A stretch of DNA of 64,000 nucleotides from CAVXZE01 sp963766175 (GCA_963766175.1 CAVXZE010000002.1:1-64000); one strand, 5' to 3'; shown: positions 6,824 to 14,897, counted from the first letter of the stretch. Notes: generated from the letters alone by a model not told the origin. Made by a program: numbers and translations.

Positions 6824-7873
6824 ATGCGTACCGCTCGCGACAACCTCTGGCTCGACACTTCCTATGTGCCAGGCCCCATGCTCTGGGGCGAGCACGAGGC
6901 GGACGTCGCCATTCTCGGTGGCGGGTACACCGGCCTGGGAGCGGCCTATTTCATCAAGCAACGCTTTCCTGGAAAACGGGTCATCGTACTGGAGAGCCAG
7001 TACGTCGGGTTCGGTTCGTCCGGACGCAACTCCGGTGGGGTCAGCGGAATCCTCGGGCACAATTACCGGAACCTGAAACAGAAATACGGTCGTGAGCAGT
7101 CGGCTCAGCTTCAGCGACTCATCACCCAGTCCTTTGCAGTCGTCGATGAGTTGATTCGAGAGCACAACATCGCCTGCGACTTCGAGAGAACCGGGCGAAT
7201 GCTCGTAGCGGAGACCGAGAGGCAGAAGAGGCGACTCGAGGAGGAGATCGAGGCCTCTCAGGAAATCGGTGGAGCCGCGATCTGGCTCGAGAAGCAGGAG
7301 GCGCGCAGCCGTCTAGGCTCGGTGGATGTGCAGGCCGCCGTGCGGTATCCGAACGAGGGCATCGCAGACCCCGTCAAGTTTCTTCGCGGCATGCGACGGG
7401 TCGTCGCTTCGCTTGGTGTCGAGGTCTACGAGCGTTCTCCCTGCACACACATCGAGCCCGGCCAGGAGCTCTCCCTTTTCACGCCAGGGGGGACGGTGCG
7501 AGCTCAGGCCATGGTGCTCGCCACCCAGGCGTACCCCAATCCCTTGAAGCTCTTTCATTACCGCGTCCTGCCTTTCTACGTGTACAACATCGCCACGAAG
7601 CCGCTCAGCCCTGCTGCGTTTCAGGACATTCTGAAGTGGGAGCGTTGCAGCAGCGACCGTCTCGGCGGGCAGCCCCGACGATCCAGCCTCGCCCGGCTCC
7701 CCCAAGCCCCCGCCCCTGACAGCAGCTTTGACAGCAACGGGGGCGGACGCCCAGAGGCGGAGTGGACGCCCGCGGGATCCGGCGAGGCGCCCAGTGGCGC
7801 TGGCAGGAGTTCTCGGGACGCGTGGGCCTGTGGCGACCCTCGAGGTTTTGACCGTCATATTCGGCTCACGTAG
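6824..7873 (+). pseudogene. DAO-type FAD oxidoreductase, 3' end replaced by mobile repeat
   Basis: The first ~270 residues are a good D-amino-acid-oxidase/sarcosine-oxidase type flavoprotein: VAILGGGYTGLGAAYF (FAD motif at about residue 29), GFGSSGRNSGG, and the C-terminal approach ILKWERC. At about base 7640 the family sequence stops, where a full-length member would run on for another 100 or more residues with the substrate and second FAD-binding segments. The remaining 78 codons translate repeat copy C and end at a chance stop. The enzyme is therefore truncated and probably inactive, broken by the repeat or a deletion next to it. It is the last gene of the amine-type cluster. Confidence 0.8.
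7676..7865 (+). repeat. copy C of the integrative-element repeat, without tRNA end
   Basis: Matches copies A and B from the GATCCA block through the arm repeats (TGACAGCAGC at 7717-7726, TGACAGCAAC at 7729-7738) and the GGACGCCCAGAGGCG block, then drifts. No tRNA-Thr 3' end follows. It shares with copy D (1-95) the variant GAGGCGGAGTGGACGCCCGC. It is fused in frame to the broken flavoprotein gene. The 265 bases between that break and the next gene hold nothing else that I can see. Confidence 0.75.
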
Positions 7874-7904
7874 CATAGAGATCGCCTGCGACATCGTGTG
7901 AAGC

Positions 7905-8729
7905 ATGGGTGATTTCGAGATCGACACGCGCCTCGACGGAGAGAAAGGTCACTACGGCGCCAGACTCTCGAAGGACTGGGAGATCTGGGGGCCGAATGGC
8001 GGCTACGTGGCGGCGATCGCCCTCCGCGCCTCCGGACGCGAGGCCCGGATCAAGAGGCCGGTGAGCTTTGCTGGCCACTTCCTCGCCGTGGCGCGCTTCG
8101 GACCCATCGAGGTAGACGTCGCCGTGCTCCGCCGGGGACGGCGTTCGGAGTCGTTGCAGGCCTCGATTCAGCAGGAGGGGCGGGCCGTCCTTCATGCCCT
8201 CGTACGCACTGCGGCCGAAGGCCCGGGGTTCGAGCACGACGTCGCACGGGCGCCCGACGTTCGCGATCCGGAAGACCTCAAGAGCTTCGAGGATCTGTTC
8301 CCGGATGAGCCGCCGTTCTACCCGTTCTGGCAGAACCTCGAGGGACGACCCCTCTGGCCAGAACGCTTCTCGGAGGAAGTTCGCCCTCGCGAGCCACTCT
8401 TCCAGCAGTGGTTTCGCTTTCGGCCCCGCGCGACTTTTGACGATCCGTTCGTGGACGCGGGGCGTCTGCTCCTCCTGATCGACACCATGTCCTGGCCCGC
8501 CGCCTCGCAGCCCTACCCGAATCGCGAGTTCATCGCGCCCAATCTCGACGTCACAGCATGGTTCCACCGCCTGCAACCCGACAGCGAGTGGCTCCTCGGT
8601 GACCACGAATGCTCGATTGCGGAGGCTGGACTCATGGGAACCTCCGCGCGCGTCTGGAGCCGCGACCGGCGCCTTCTCGCGAGCGGTGGCGCGCAGCTGC
8701 TGTGCGTTCCCGCTCCGCCTCGCGAGTGA
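7905..8729 (+). CDS. acyl-CoA thioesterase family protein, double hotdog
   Basis: A 274-residue protein, the size of TesB-type double-hotdog thioesterases. The N-terminal hotdog carries WGPNGGYVAAIALRA (residues 28-42), a signature of this family, and HFLAVARFGP; the C-terminal hotdog contains LDVTAWFHR and a closing GGAQLL strand. It would hydrolyse an acyl-CoA in the cytoplasm; chain preference is not readable. It lies between repeat copies C and B, so it is inside the putative element, and its stop is only a dozen bases before the start of copy B. Confidence 0.82.
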   Translation: MGDFEIDTRLDGEKGHYGARLSKDWEIWGPNGGYVAAIALRASGREARIKRPVSFAGHFLAVARFGPIEVDVAVLRRGRRSESLQASIQQEGRAVLHALVRTAAEGPGFEHDVARAPDVRDPEDLKSFEDLFPDEPPFYPFWQNLEGRPLWPERFSEEVRPREPLFQQWFRFRPRATFDDPFVDAGRLLLLIDTMSWPAASQPYPNREFIAPNLDVTAWFHRLQPDSEWLLGDHECSIAEAGLMGTSARVWSRDRRLLASGGAQLLCVPAPPRE

Positions 8730-8741
8730 ACCTCGGACGGG

Positions 8742-9086
8742 ACCAGTAACTGGGCGGCGGCATGGGCACGACGGTCTCTGCCGGGGAGTCGGGCAGCGGC
8801 AAAGGATCCACGAGTCTGCCCGCAATTGGGGACTCCCTCGGACGCAATCTTCGATGATCCATCCAGACCTGGCCCCCAACCCCCCGCCTCTGACAGCGAC
8901 TTTGACAGCAACCGTGACAGCAACGGGGACGGACGCCCAGAGGCGCGGTGGACGCCCGTGGAATCTCGCGCGGCGCCAACCCCTTGCACCGTATACGTCC
9001 CCGGACGCCGGTGGACGTCAGTGGAGCCCCGCTGAAACCAATTCGTAATCAGCAGGTCGGCGGTTCGAGCCCGCCCGTCGGCTGCA
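8742..9086 (+). repeat. copy B of the ~340-bp integrative-element end repeat
   Basis: The counterpart of 1205-1546. Arm-type sites are TGACAGCGAC (8891-8900), TGACAGCAAC (8903-8912) and TGACAGCAAC (8915-8924), again at 12-bp spacing, followed by the same GC-rich block and the tRNA-Thr 3' half. No arm repeats follow on the right, unlike copy A. The 574-bp gap between the thioesterase and the methyltransferase holds this repeat plus 217 bp (9087-9303) in which I see no gene. Confidence 0.85.
9041..9086 (+). other. tRNA-Thr(CGU) 3' half, second copy
   Basis: Identical to 1501-1546 from the anticodon loop through the acceptor strand, but ending TGCA instead of TCCA, so the encoded CCA is damaged. 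The 5' half is missing. It marks the right edge of the element region; ordinary chromosomal genes follow. Confidence 0.85.
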
Positions 9087-9303
9087 GTGTTTTGACGCGT
9101 TACCCGTTCCCACCGGCTGGCAATATTCTCGGGCAAGCATCGCGTAACTGCGCTGGCACTGGTGACCCCACGCCGATGCTCCGCCGTCAGTGCTCTATAG
9201 TTGGTGAGTCCTGCCCAGGTGCTTCCCGCAGAGGGGTTCGAAATCAGGGAATCCAAGTCATGGGAGCTCGGTGCTCTGCCTCGGAGCGTTATCCTCCTGA
9301 TCC

Positions 9304-9963
9304 ATGGACCAGGCCACCTTCCGGGCATACACCACCCACGCCAGTGAGATCGCCCAGCGTCATGCGTCTTCGCGGAGGGCGGTGGCCGGCATCGCGCAGT
9401 ACTTCGCTCGAGCTCTTGATCAGAGCAATCGAATCCTGGATATCGGCGCCGGTGCGGGGGGGGATCTGGCCTGGCTGGTCTCCGAGGGTTACCAGGCGTA
9501 TGGGATGGAGCCGGTGGCCGAGATGCGGGCCGAGGCGGTTCGGGCTCACCCGGAGCTGAGCGGGCGTCTTGTCGAGGGCTCGCTCCCCGATGATCTGCCG
9601 GATCTCGCGAGTATTGGCGGCCTCTTCGACGGCGCGATCTGCGCGGCGGTGCTGCAGCACCTGCCTCGGGCGACCCTCTTCGATGCGATCTTCTCGCTGC
9701 GCCGCCTGCTGCGGCCCGGCGGCCGTGTGCTGGCGTCGATCCCGACCCTGCGCACCGACATCGACGAAGAAGGGCGTGATCCATTCGGGCGCCTTTTCAG
9801 CGGTGTGCAGGCGGGGGAGCTCGAGCTGTTCTTCCAGCGGGCCGGCTTTCGCACCCTGGAACGATGGGAGGAGGAAGACAGCCTCGGCCGCGGCGGCGTG
9901 GTGCGATGGGCAACGCTGCTCTTCGAACTCGCCGATGACGACGAGGTCGAGAGCCCAGCGTGA
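9304..9963 (+). CDS. class I SAM-dependent methyltransferase
   Basis: A 219-residue Rossmann-fold methyltransferase. Motif I is ILDIGAGAGGDLAWL (residues 44-58), an acidic residue follows at the end of strand 2 (MEPVAEMR), motif IV-like DGAICAAVLQHL is near 110, and RRLLRPGGRVLASIP is the usual post-motif strand. It resembles ubiquinone/menaquinone-type small-molecule methyltransferases, but the substrate is unknown. Its last codons overlap the start of the following broken DUF429 gene (GTGA at 9960). Confidence 0.85.
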   Translation: MDQATFRAYTTHASEIAQRHASSRRAVAGIAQYFARALDQSNRILDIGAGAGGDLAWLVSEGYQAYGMEPVAEMRAEAVRAHPELSGRLVEGSLPDDLPDLASIGGLFDGAICAAVLQHLPRATLFDAIFSLRRLLRPGGRVLASIPTLRTDIDEEGRDPFGRLFSGVQAGELELFFQRAGFRTLERWEEEDSLGRGGVVRWATLLFELADDDEVESPA

Positions 9964-10271
9964 CGCGCGCAATGGTCGCTGCTGGAGTGGATGGGTGTAG
10001 AGCTGGCTGGATCTGCGTGACTCGGGAGTTCGGTGCGCAGCAGATCGCAAGCGCGTGCTTCGAGTCCGCGCGAGCGCTCTTCTCGCAGAGGCCCTCTCCC
10101 AATCTCATCGCCATCGACATTCCGATCGGCTTGACCAACGCCGGACCACGGAACCCGGCTTGGCTGTTTCGCACGGAGCGCCGCCGCATCAGGTGCAGCG
10201 TGGGTCGCATGAGCTGCTCGGCTGCGTCGCGGGGGACCGGCTCAGCTCGGGGAGCGAAGCCGGTTTCCTAA
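9960..10271 (+). pseudogene. DUF429 (RNase H-like) gene, truncated and frame-disturbed
   Basis: The start matches DUF429: VDGCRAGWICV at about residues 10-20 and IAIDIPIGLTNAGPR near 50-65, the family's conserved Asp-containing motifs. After GPR the frame no longer follows the family (which continues with a Cys/Asp/Arg segment and about 130 more residues) and ends at 103 residues; no single alternative frame restores a full match. The start overlaps the methyltransferase stop, so it was probably translationally coupled. I read it as a degraded gene. Confidence 0.6.
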
Positions 10272-10329
10272 AGATATCCGCGGAAGTAGACGATGGATTG
10301 CCAACCGCAGGAGACCCGGGAGGCCTTTC

Positions 10330-11862
10330 ATGGCAGCGCGATACGTGTTCAGGAGCGGGTGGCTGAACCTTCTCGTCGCTGTCGGCGTCTTTGTGCTGGC
10401 GCCGGGTCATGTCGACCTTTCGCACGCAGAAAAGCGCCAGTCGCTCCATAAGAGCCTTGTCCAGGTCTTCACCACCTCCAACCCGCCGGATCAGTTCGCT
10501 CCCTGGCGCCGCACTGGACCCGACTCCTCCTCGGGATCGGGGGTGATCATCTCGGACCGGCGCGTGCTCACTGCCGCCCACGCGGTCGCCGACCAGGTGA
10601 TGGTGGAGGTGCGGCGAGTTGGGAGCGGCGAGAGCTACACGGCCGAGGTCGCCCATGTCTGCCATCCCTGCGATCTGGCACTCCTGACCGTCCCGGACTC
10701 TGCCTTCTTCGAGGACAGCGAGGCGCTCGAGATCGGTGAACTACCAGCCCTTCAGCAGGCGGTCGAGATCCACGGATTCCCAGTGGGGGGGTCTGGGCTC
10801 GCGATCACCTCGGGCATCGTCTCCCGGATCGCCGTCGACTATTACGCGCACTCGCTGACCCGCCTCCTGCTCGTCCAGGTGGACGCCGCCGTCAACTCCG
10901 GCAACAGCGGGGGGCCGGCACTCTCCGACGGCAAAGTGGTGGGCATTGCCATGCAGAGCCTCGAGGATGCCGAGAACGTCGGCTACATCGTGCCGGCGCC
11001 CATCATCCAGCACTTCCTGGACGACGTCGAAGACGGGCTCTTCGACGGGTTCCCCGAGCTGGAATTCTGGGCCCAGGAGCTGCAGAACCCCGCCCACCGG
11101 GCCCAATTGGGATTGGAGCGGGTCGAGGGCGGCATTCTCGTCACGGCGGTCTCGACCAGCGGATGCGCTCACGGGATTCTCGAGCCTGGGGACGTGGTGC
11201 TGGCCATCGATGGCACTGCGATCGACTCCGGTGGCAGCATCGCATTCGGCACCGGCGTTCGCGTGGATGCAACGGCCCTGGAACAACGAGCCCAGGTGGG
11301 CGAGGAGCTCGAGGTCACCTTCCTCCGCGAAGGCATGAAGCAGAATCGCAAGATCCGCATGAAATCGCCGAATCCGCTGGTGCCCGTGGGCGACTACGAT
11401 CGCGGCCTCTCCTACCGCATCCACGCCGGCCTGGTATTCCAGCCCCTCACCCTGCGTTACCTCGATACCTTCGAGGATCCACCCAGCCAGCTCATGGTGT
11501 ACTACCACAATCCAGTTGCCGGCGGACACCGCCTGCTCGTCCCGGATCGGGGCATCCCCGGCCGTCGCCAAGTCGTCGTCCTCTCGCGCGTCCTCACGAC
11601 CGAGCTCAACCGCGGCTACCAGAAGATGGAGGACCAGGTCGTGCTGTCGGTCGACGGCACCACCGTCCGCGACCTGCGCCACCTCTCGGAGTTGTTCGAC
11701 GGCGCGAGCGGGGAGTCCATGACGATCATGGCCGAGGGCGGCAACGTGATCGTGCTCGACCGGGCAGCGGTCACGGCTGCGAACGGCGAAATCCTGGCTC
11801 GCTACGAGGTCGCGAGTGACCGCTCAGCGGATCTGCAAGTGCCAGCGAGGTTGGATCGCTAG
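10330..11862 (+). CDS. secreted trypsin-like serine protease with PDZ domain (DegP-like)
   Basis: A 510-residue protein with an N-terminal signal peptide (hydrophobic 11-25, likely cut after SHA near 33), so it acts in the envelope or outside. The catalytic triad is visible: His84 (LTAAHAVAD), Asp115 (CDLALL) and Ser193 (NSGNSGGPA). A PDZ-type segment follows (about 245-345, LEPGDVVLAIDG), then a C-terminal region with a second PDZ-like piece (VVLSVDGTTVRDL). The order protease-PDZ-PDZ-like and the ending ILARYEVASDRSADL resemble DegP-like proteases of the plant DEG type. The last ~24 residues recur at the end of the HNH gene at 12070-14049. Confidence 0.88.
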   Translation: MAARYVFRSGWLNLLVAVGVFVLAPGHVDLSHAEKRQSLHKSLVQVFTTSNPPDQFAPWRRTGPDSSSGSGVIISDRRVLTAAHAVADQVMVEVRRVGSGESYTAEVAHVCHPCDLALLTVPDSAFFEDSEALEIGELPALQQAVEIHGFPVGGSGLAITSGIVSRIAVDYYAHSLTRLLLVQVDAAVNSGNSGGPALSDGKVVGIAMQSLEDAENVGYIVPAPIIQHFLDDVEDGLFDGFPELEFWAQELQNPAHRAQLGLERVEGGILVTAVSTSGCAHGILEPGDVVLAIDGTAIDSGGSIAFGTGVRVDATALEQRAQVGEELEVTFLREGMKQNRKIRMKSPNPLVPVGDYDRGLSYRIHAGLVFQPLTLRYLDTFEDPPSQLMVYYHNPVAGGHRLLVPDRGIPGRRQVVVLSRVLTTELNRGYQKMEDQVVLSVDGTTVRDLRHLSELFDGASGESMTIMAEGGNVIVLDRAAVTAANGEILARYEVASDRSADLQVPARLDR

Positions 11863-11984
11863 CCGGGTGTCCCGCAGCCGAGAGAAGGGGCCCGGCGGTC
11901 GCCGCGCCATGCCTGGAGGCGGCTGACCGAGCGGCTTGTTCCACGACGCCGACCGAGCGCCGTCGGCGCCAGGCGACAAAGACC

Positions 11985-12013
11985 TTGACTTTCGTCTTTT
12001 ATTCGCCTATCTT
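11985..12013 (+). promoter_or_regulatory. sigma70-type promoter for the HNH gene
   Basis: TTGACT (11985-11990) and TATCTT (12008-12013) are separated by exactly 17 bp in an unusually AT-rich stretch. Transcription would begin near 12020, which rules out the upstream TTG at 12019 as a normal start and favours GTG 12070. Confidence 0.7.
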
Positions 12014-12069
12014 GGATCTTGCGACTTGATCCTCACCCCGCGGTCCCGCACGAGGTCGAGGTCGTCATC

Positions 12070-14049
12070 GTGGCTTTGGCCGCTGCGGTTTCTCCCGCAA
12101 CAACTCTGTCGGATCGTGCGCGCCCGGCCCGCGCCGATCCGCACGACCAGCTGAGAGAACTGAGAGGGCTGGTCATCGCTCGCGGTCCGCTGCGGCGGGC
12201 GCTGGCGGCTGTGGTGGGCCAGCTGGTGGCGACGCGCGCCTGGGAACGGCTCGGCTTCGCTCGCTTGCGCGACTACGCCGTCGAGCGCGCCGGGCACTCC
12301 GCGCGCTCGCTGCAGGATCTCGCTCGGGTGGATGCCGCCCTGGCGGGCCTCCCCCGCGTCGAGACGGCGCTGGTGGAAGGCGAACTCACCTGGACGAAGG
12401 CGCGCCTGCTCTGCCGCGTGGCCACTGTCGATGACGAGGGGCTCTGGGTCGCCTTCGCACGCGAGAAGACGGCGCGCGCCCTCTCCCGCGAGGTGCGTGC
12501 GGTAGACGTGGGAGCCCTCGAGTTGGGCGCCGCCAGCACCGACGAGGACGGCGCGCCCGAGGAAGAGTCCGAGACCGTGCAGCTCCGCTGCACGCCCGTC
12601 GTACGCGCTAGGTGGTGGCAGGCGCGGCAGCTGGCGCGTCGCGTGGCGGGTGAGGCCCTACCAGTCTGGGGCTGCATGGAGGCGATCGCTGCGGAGGTGG
12701 TCTCGGCATTGCCACTCGAGGTGGACACGGAGCTTGCGCCGGCGCCAGCGGCAAACGTGTGCGCGGAGGAGAGGGCCCGCGGCGACACCGAGCGAGAGCC
12801 GGCGCAGGGCCAGGAACAGCGCACGCCCTCCCCTCGCGAGGAACGCTCGCCGGGCGCTTCACCTGCGTCGCCGGCCCCACAGGCGGAGCTTCCGCCCTTC
12901 CTCGCACCGCTGGTCGTCGGTCTCGAGAGCGCCGATGCCTTCGAGCTCGACGAGCGCCTGCGCCGTGCGGTCGCCCTCGAGCAGCGTCTGGAGGCGGAGA
13001 TGGGGCGGCTGTTTCTCCGCATTGCCGAGGGTCGGCTCCACCGCGCCGCCGGCTTCACCTCCATGGATGAGTACGCCCGCGAGCAGCTCGGGATCTCGCC
13101 GCGCAAAGCGCGGGCTCTCTTGCGATTGGAGCGCGCGGGGCGGAGGGCGCGGCTGCTCCGGGAGGCCTACCGGGATGGGCGGCTCTCCTGGGTGCAGGCC
13201 CATGCCCTGCTTCCGGTGCTGGCGATCGCTTCGCCACACCAGCACTCCTGGATCGAGTGGGCCTGTGCCGTGACGGTGCGCCGCCTCCAGGAGGACGTGG
13301 AGCAGGCGCTCGTCCTTCACGAGACCGATCCACCGCGCTTCGAAGAGACGGGGGGCCTCCCCGATGCGCAGGGAGCCACCCACCCGGGAACCAACGAACC
13401 GGCCGGCGGCGAGGAAGCCACGGCCAGCGACATTCAGGAACGACAAGACGCTCACGAGCGGCAAACGGGTGCGAAACCCACGCAATCCGAAGAGACATGC
13501 CGGATCTTCTGGAACGGGCCGCGCGACGCAGCGCAGCTCTTTCGCGCGGTGCTCTGCACGGTGCGCCGCCACATCGAGCGCCACACGGGACGCATGCCCA
13601 GCGATGGCGAGGCCTTGGACGCGATGCTGGAGCACGTCTTCGAGGCCTGGTGCACAGGCCTTGGGGAGAAACGCGTGCGCGCAGCCCATCGCGTCTTCGC
13701 GCGTGATGGCTGGCGGTGTACGGTGCCCGGCTGCTCTTCGTACCGCGAGCTGCACGATCACCACATCCGCTTCCGCTCCGCCGGGGGCTCGGATGCGGAG
13801 GGCAACCGCACCACCCTCTGCGCCTGGCACCATCTGCGCGGGGTCCACGCGGGTCCGACGCGGCTGCGGCTGCGCGGAAGGGCGCCGCGGCGTCTGCACT
13901 TCGAGCTGGAGCTCCGGCCCGGAGCGCCTGCCCTGCTCCGCTACGACGGCTGCGACCGGCTCAGCCCTCTGATCCTGGCTCGCTACCAGATCGGGAGCGA
14001 TAGCTCGGCGGATTGGCCAGCAGCGGCTAGCCTTGATCGCTGCTCGTAA
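12070..14049 (+). CDS. HNH endonuclease with two DUF222-like modules
   Basis: I start it at GTG 12070 (GAGGTCGAGG lies about eight bases upstream and the promoter ends at 12013), giving 659 residues. Two helical modules of similar plan occur: RALAAVVGQLV...ALVEGELTWTKARLL (about 45-125) and RLEAEMGRLFLRIAEG...AYRDGRLSWVQAHALL (about 300-390), separated by a low-complexity linker. The HNH domain is at about 545-595: CTVPGC, DHHIRFRSAGGSD, N and LCAWHH, with the metal-binding Cys pairs and the HH pair. Such proteins are common in actinobacteria and myxobacteria, often as mobile, multi-copy genes; the DNA target is unknown. The last 24 residues match the tail of the upstream protease. Confidence 0.82.
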   Translation: MALAAAVSPATTLSDRARPARADPHDQLRELRGLVIARGPLRRALAAVVGQLVATRAWERLGFARLRDYAVERAGHSARSLQDLARVDAALAGLPRVETALVEGELTWTKARLLCRVATVDDEGLWVAFAREKTARALSREVRAVDVGALELGAASTDEDGAPEEESETVQLRCTPVVRARWWQARQLARRVAGEALPVWGCMEAIAAEVVSALPLEVDTELAPAPAANVCAEERARGDTEREPAQGQEQRTPSPREERSPGASPASPAPQAELPPFLAPLVVGLESADAFELDERLRRAVALEQRLEAEMGRLFLRIAEGRLHRAAGFTSMDEYAREQLGISPRKARALLRLERAGRRARLLREAYRDGRLSWVQAHALLPVLAIASPHQHSWIEWACAVTVRRLQEDVEQALVLHETDPPRFEETGGLPDAQGATHPGTNEPAGGEEATASDIQERQDAHERQTGAKPTQSEETCRIFWNGPRDAAQLFRAVLCTVRRHIERHTGRMPSDGEALDAMLEHVFEAWCTGLGEKRVRAAHRVFARDGWRCTVPGCSSYRELHDHHIRFRSAGGSDAEGNRTTLCAWHHLRGVHAGPTRLRLRGRAPRRLHFELELRPGAPALLRYDGCDRLSPLILARYQIGSDSSADWPAAASLDRCS

Positions 14050-14288
14050 TGAGGTAATTTTACCATATAGAAATACTTTTCCGTGATTGGGAAAACTCGT
14101 TACTAAAGACTCGCTTCGTGGCCCTTGGCGCTGGCGTAACTGGCTGATTCGGCTTGGGCTTGGGGACTAGCCAAGGCGGTACTTTTTTTGCATAACTGAA
14201 TGGCCTCGCCGCTCGGGCGAAGAACCGGCTGTGCGCCTGCGGAAAGACTGCAACGAGCCACGGTTCGAATGAAGATCAGGAGTTGATA
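14050..14288. other. AT-rich spacer with imperfect hairpin and T-run
   Basis: Directly after the HNH stop the composition drops sharply (TAATTTTACCATATAG at about 14054). CTTGG-ggactag-CCAAG (14159-14175) followed by seven T (14183-14189) looks like a weak intrinsic terminator for the HNH gene. The remainder is the leader of the next gene, with AGGAG at 14278. No open frame of note. Confidence 0.4.
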
Positions 14289-14774
14289 ATGCGAAACCTG
14301 CTGGGAATCGCCCTAGCTAGCTTCTTGGCGATCGGTCTAGCCGGAAGCGCCATTGCCGGCCCGACGCCGACACCCACCTCTGCGGCGACCCCGACGGCCG
14401 TTCCGCCGACACCGACAGCCATTCCGCCGACGCCAACGGTCGTCCCGCCGACTCCGACAGCCGTCCCGCCGACACCCACGCCTGCGGCGACACCGACAGC
14501 CGTCCCGCCGACACCCACGCCTGCGGCGACACCGACAGCCGTCCCGCCGACACCCACGCCTGCGGCGACACCGACAGCCGTCCCGCCGACACCCACGCCT
14601 GCGGCGACACCGACAGCCGTCCCGCCGACACCCACGCCTGCGGCGACACCGACACCCGCTCCGCCGAAGGGGAAGGTGACGCTGTGTCACAAGGGGAAGA
14701 AGACCCTTTCGGTCAGTCCGAACGCGGTGGCAGCGCATCTGCGCCACGGCGACACGCTCGGCGCCTGCAACTAG
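14289..14774 (+). CDS. secreted Pro/Thr-repeat protein with C-terminal CH...HGD domain
   Basis: ATG 14289 is chosen because AGGAG ends six bases upstream (the TTG at 14283 is too close). The 161-residue product has a signal peptide (MRNLLGIALASFLAIGLAGS, cut after AIA), a Pro/Thr/Ala-rich stalk of PPTPT-type repeats (about 24-125), and a small C-terminal domain with LCHKGKKTLSVSPNAVAAHL, HGDTLG and a final Cys. That Cys/His pattern recurs at the ends of many secreted bacterial proteins and may bind a metal or form a disulfide. The stalk is built on 39-bp DNA repeats. Function unknown; likely extracellular. Confidence 0.8.
   Translation: MRNLLGIALASFLAIGLAGSAIAGPTPTPTSAATPTAVPPTPTAIPPTPTVVPPTPTAVPPTPTPAATPTAVPPTPTPAATPTAVPPTPTPAATPTAVPPTPTPAATPTAVPPTPTPAATPTPAPPKGKVTLCHKGKKTLSVSPNAVAAHLRHGDTLGACN
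14460..14654 (+). repeat. 39-bp tandem repeat, five units, in-frame
   Basis: Units begin at 14460, 14499, 14538, 14577 and 14616 and encode 13 residues each (AVPPTPTPAATPT). The units are almost identical at the DNA level, with changes only in the last, so the tract is recent and should vary in copy number. It is preceded by shorter degenerate PPTPT repeats. Confidence 0.9.
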
Positions 14775-14802
14775 GCCAGCGCTGAGAAGCTTGATCCTGC
14801 TC

Positions 14803-14832
14803 GGGGTGCCGCCAGCTTTCTGGCGGCACCCC
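14803..14832. terminator. strong hairpin between convergent genes
   Basis: A perfect 13-bp stem (GGGGTGCCGCCAG / CTGGCGGCACCCC) closes a CTTT loop 28 bp after the stop of the repeat protein. No long T-run follows on either strand, but its place between convergent genes suggests a bidirectional terminator. Confidence 0.7.
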
Positions 14833-14897
14833 TCAGGTCAGCGCAGCACCCTCCATCTCCCTGCCCGCCGTCCACCTGAAGACGGGGGCGTCCACGG

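Larger units (their letters stand above)
1547..9086. mobile_element. putative tRNA-Thr-targeted integrative element without integrase
   Basis: The 7.5-kb interval is bounded left by a tRNA-Thr 3' half with arm-type repeats on both sides (an attP-like junction of two tandem elements) and right by a second tRNA-Thr 3' half that has repeats only on its inner side, as expected where the element meets the chromosome. Cargo: MFS transporter, TetR regulator, M24 enzyme, two flavoproteins (one truncated), small Cys protein and thioesterase-like protein. No recombinase gene is present, so the element would have to be mobilised in trans or is a dead remnant. The boundaries are inferred from the repeats. 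Confidence 0.55.

Noticed and set aside
9220..9260. GGGGTTCGAAATC as part of another tRNA T-arm
   Set aside because: The flanking bases do not pair to form a T-stem or acceptor stem.
8513..9784. 423-residue minus-strand frame across the repeat and methyltransferase
   Set aside because: It runs antisense through the thioesterase, repeat and methyltransferase; a shadow of GC-rich codon bias.
12019..12069. TTG 12019 as start of the HNH gene
   Set aside because: It lies at the predicted transcription start of the TTGACT/TATCTT promoter; GTG 12070 has a ribosome site.
14460..14654. CRISPR array
   Set aside because: The 39-bp units are contiguous with no spacers and encode an in-frame Pro/Thr stalk.
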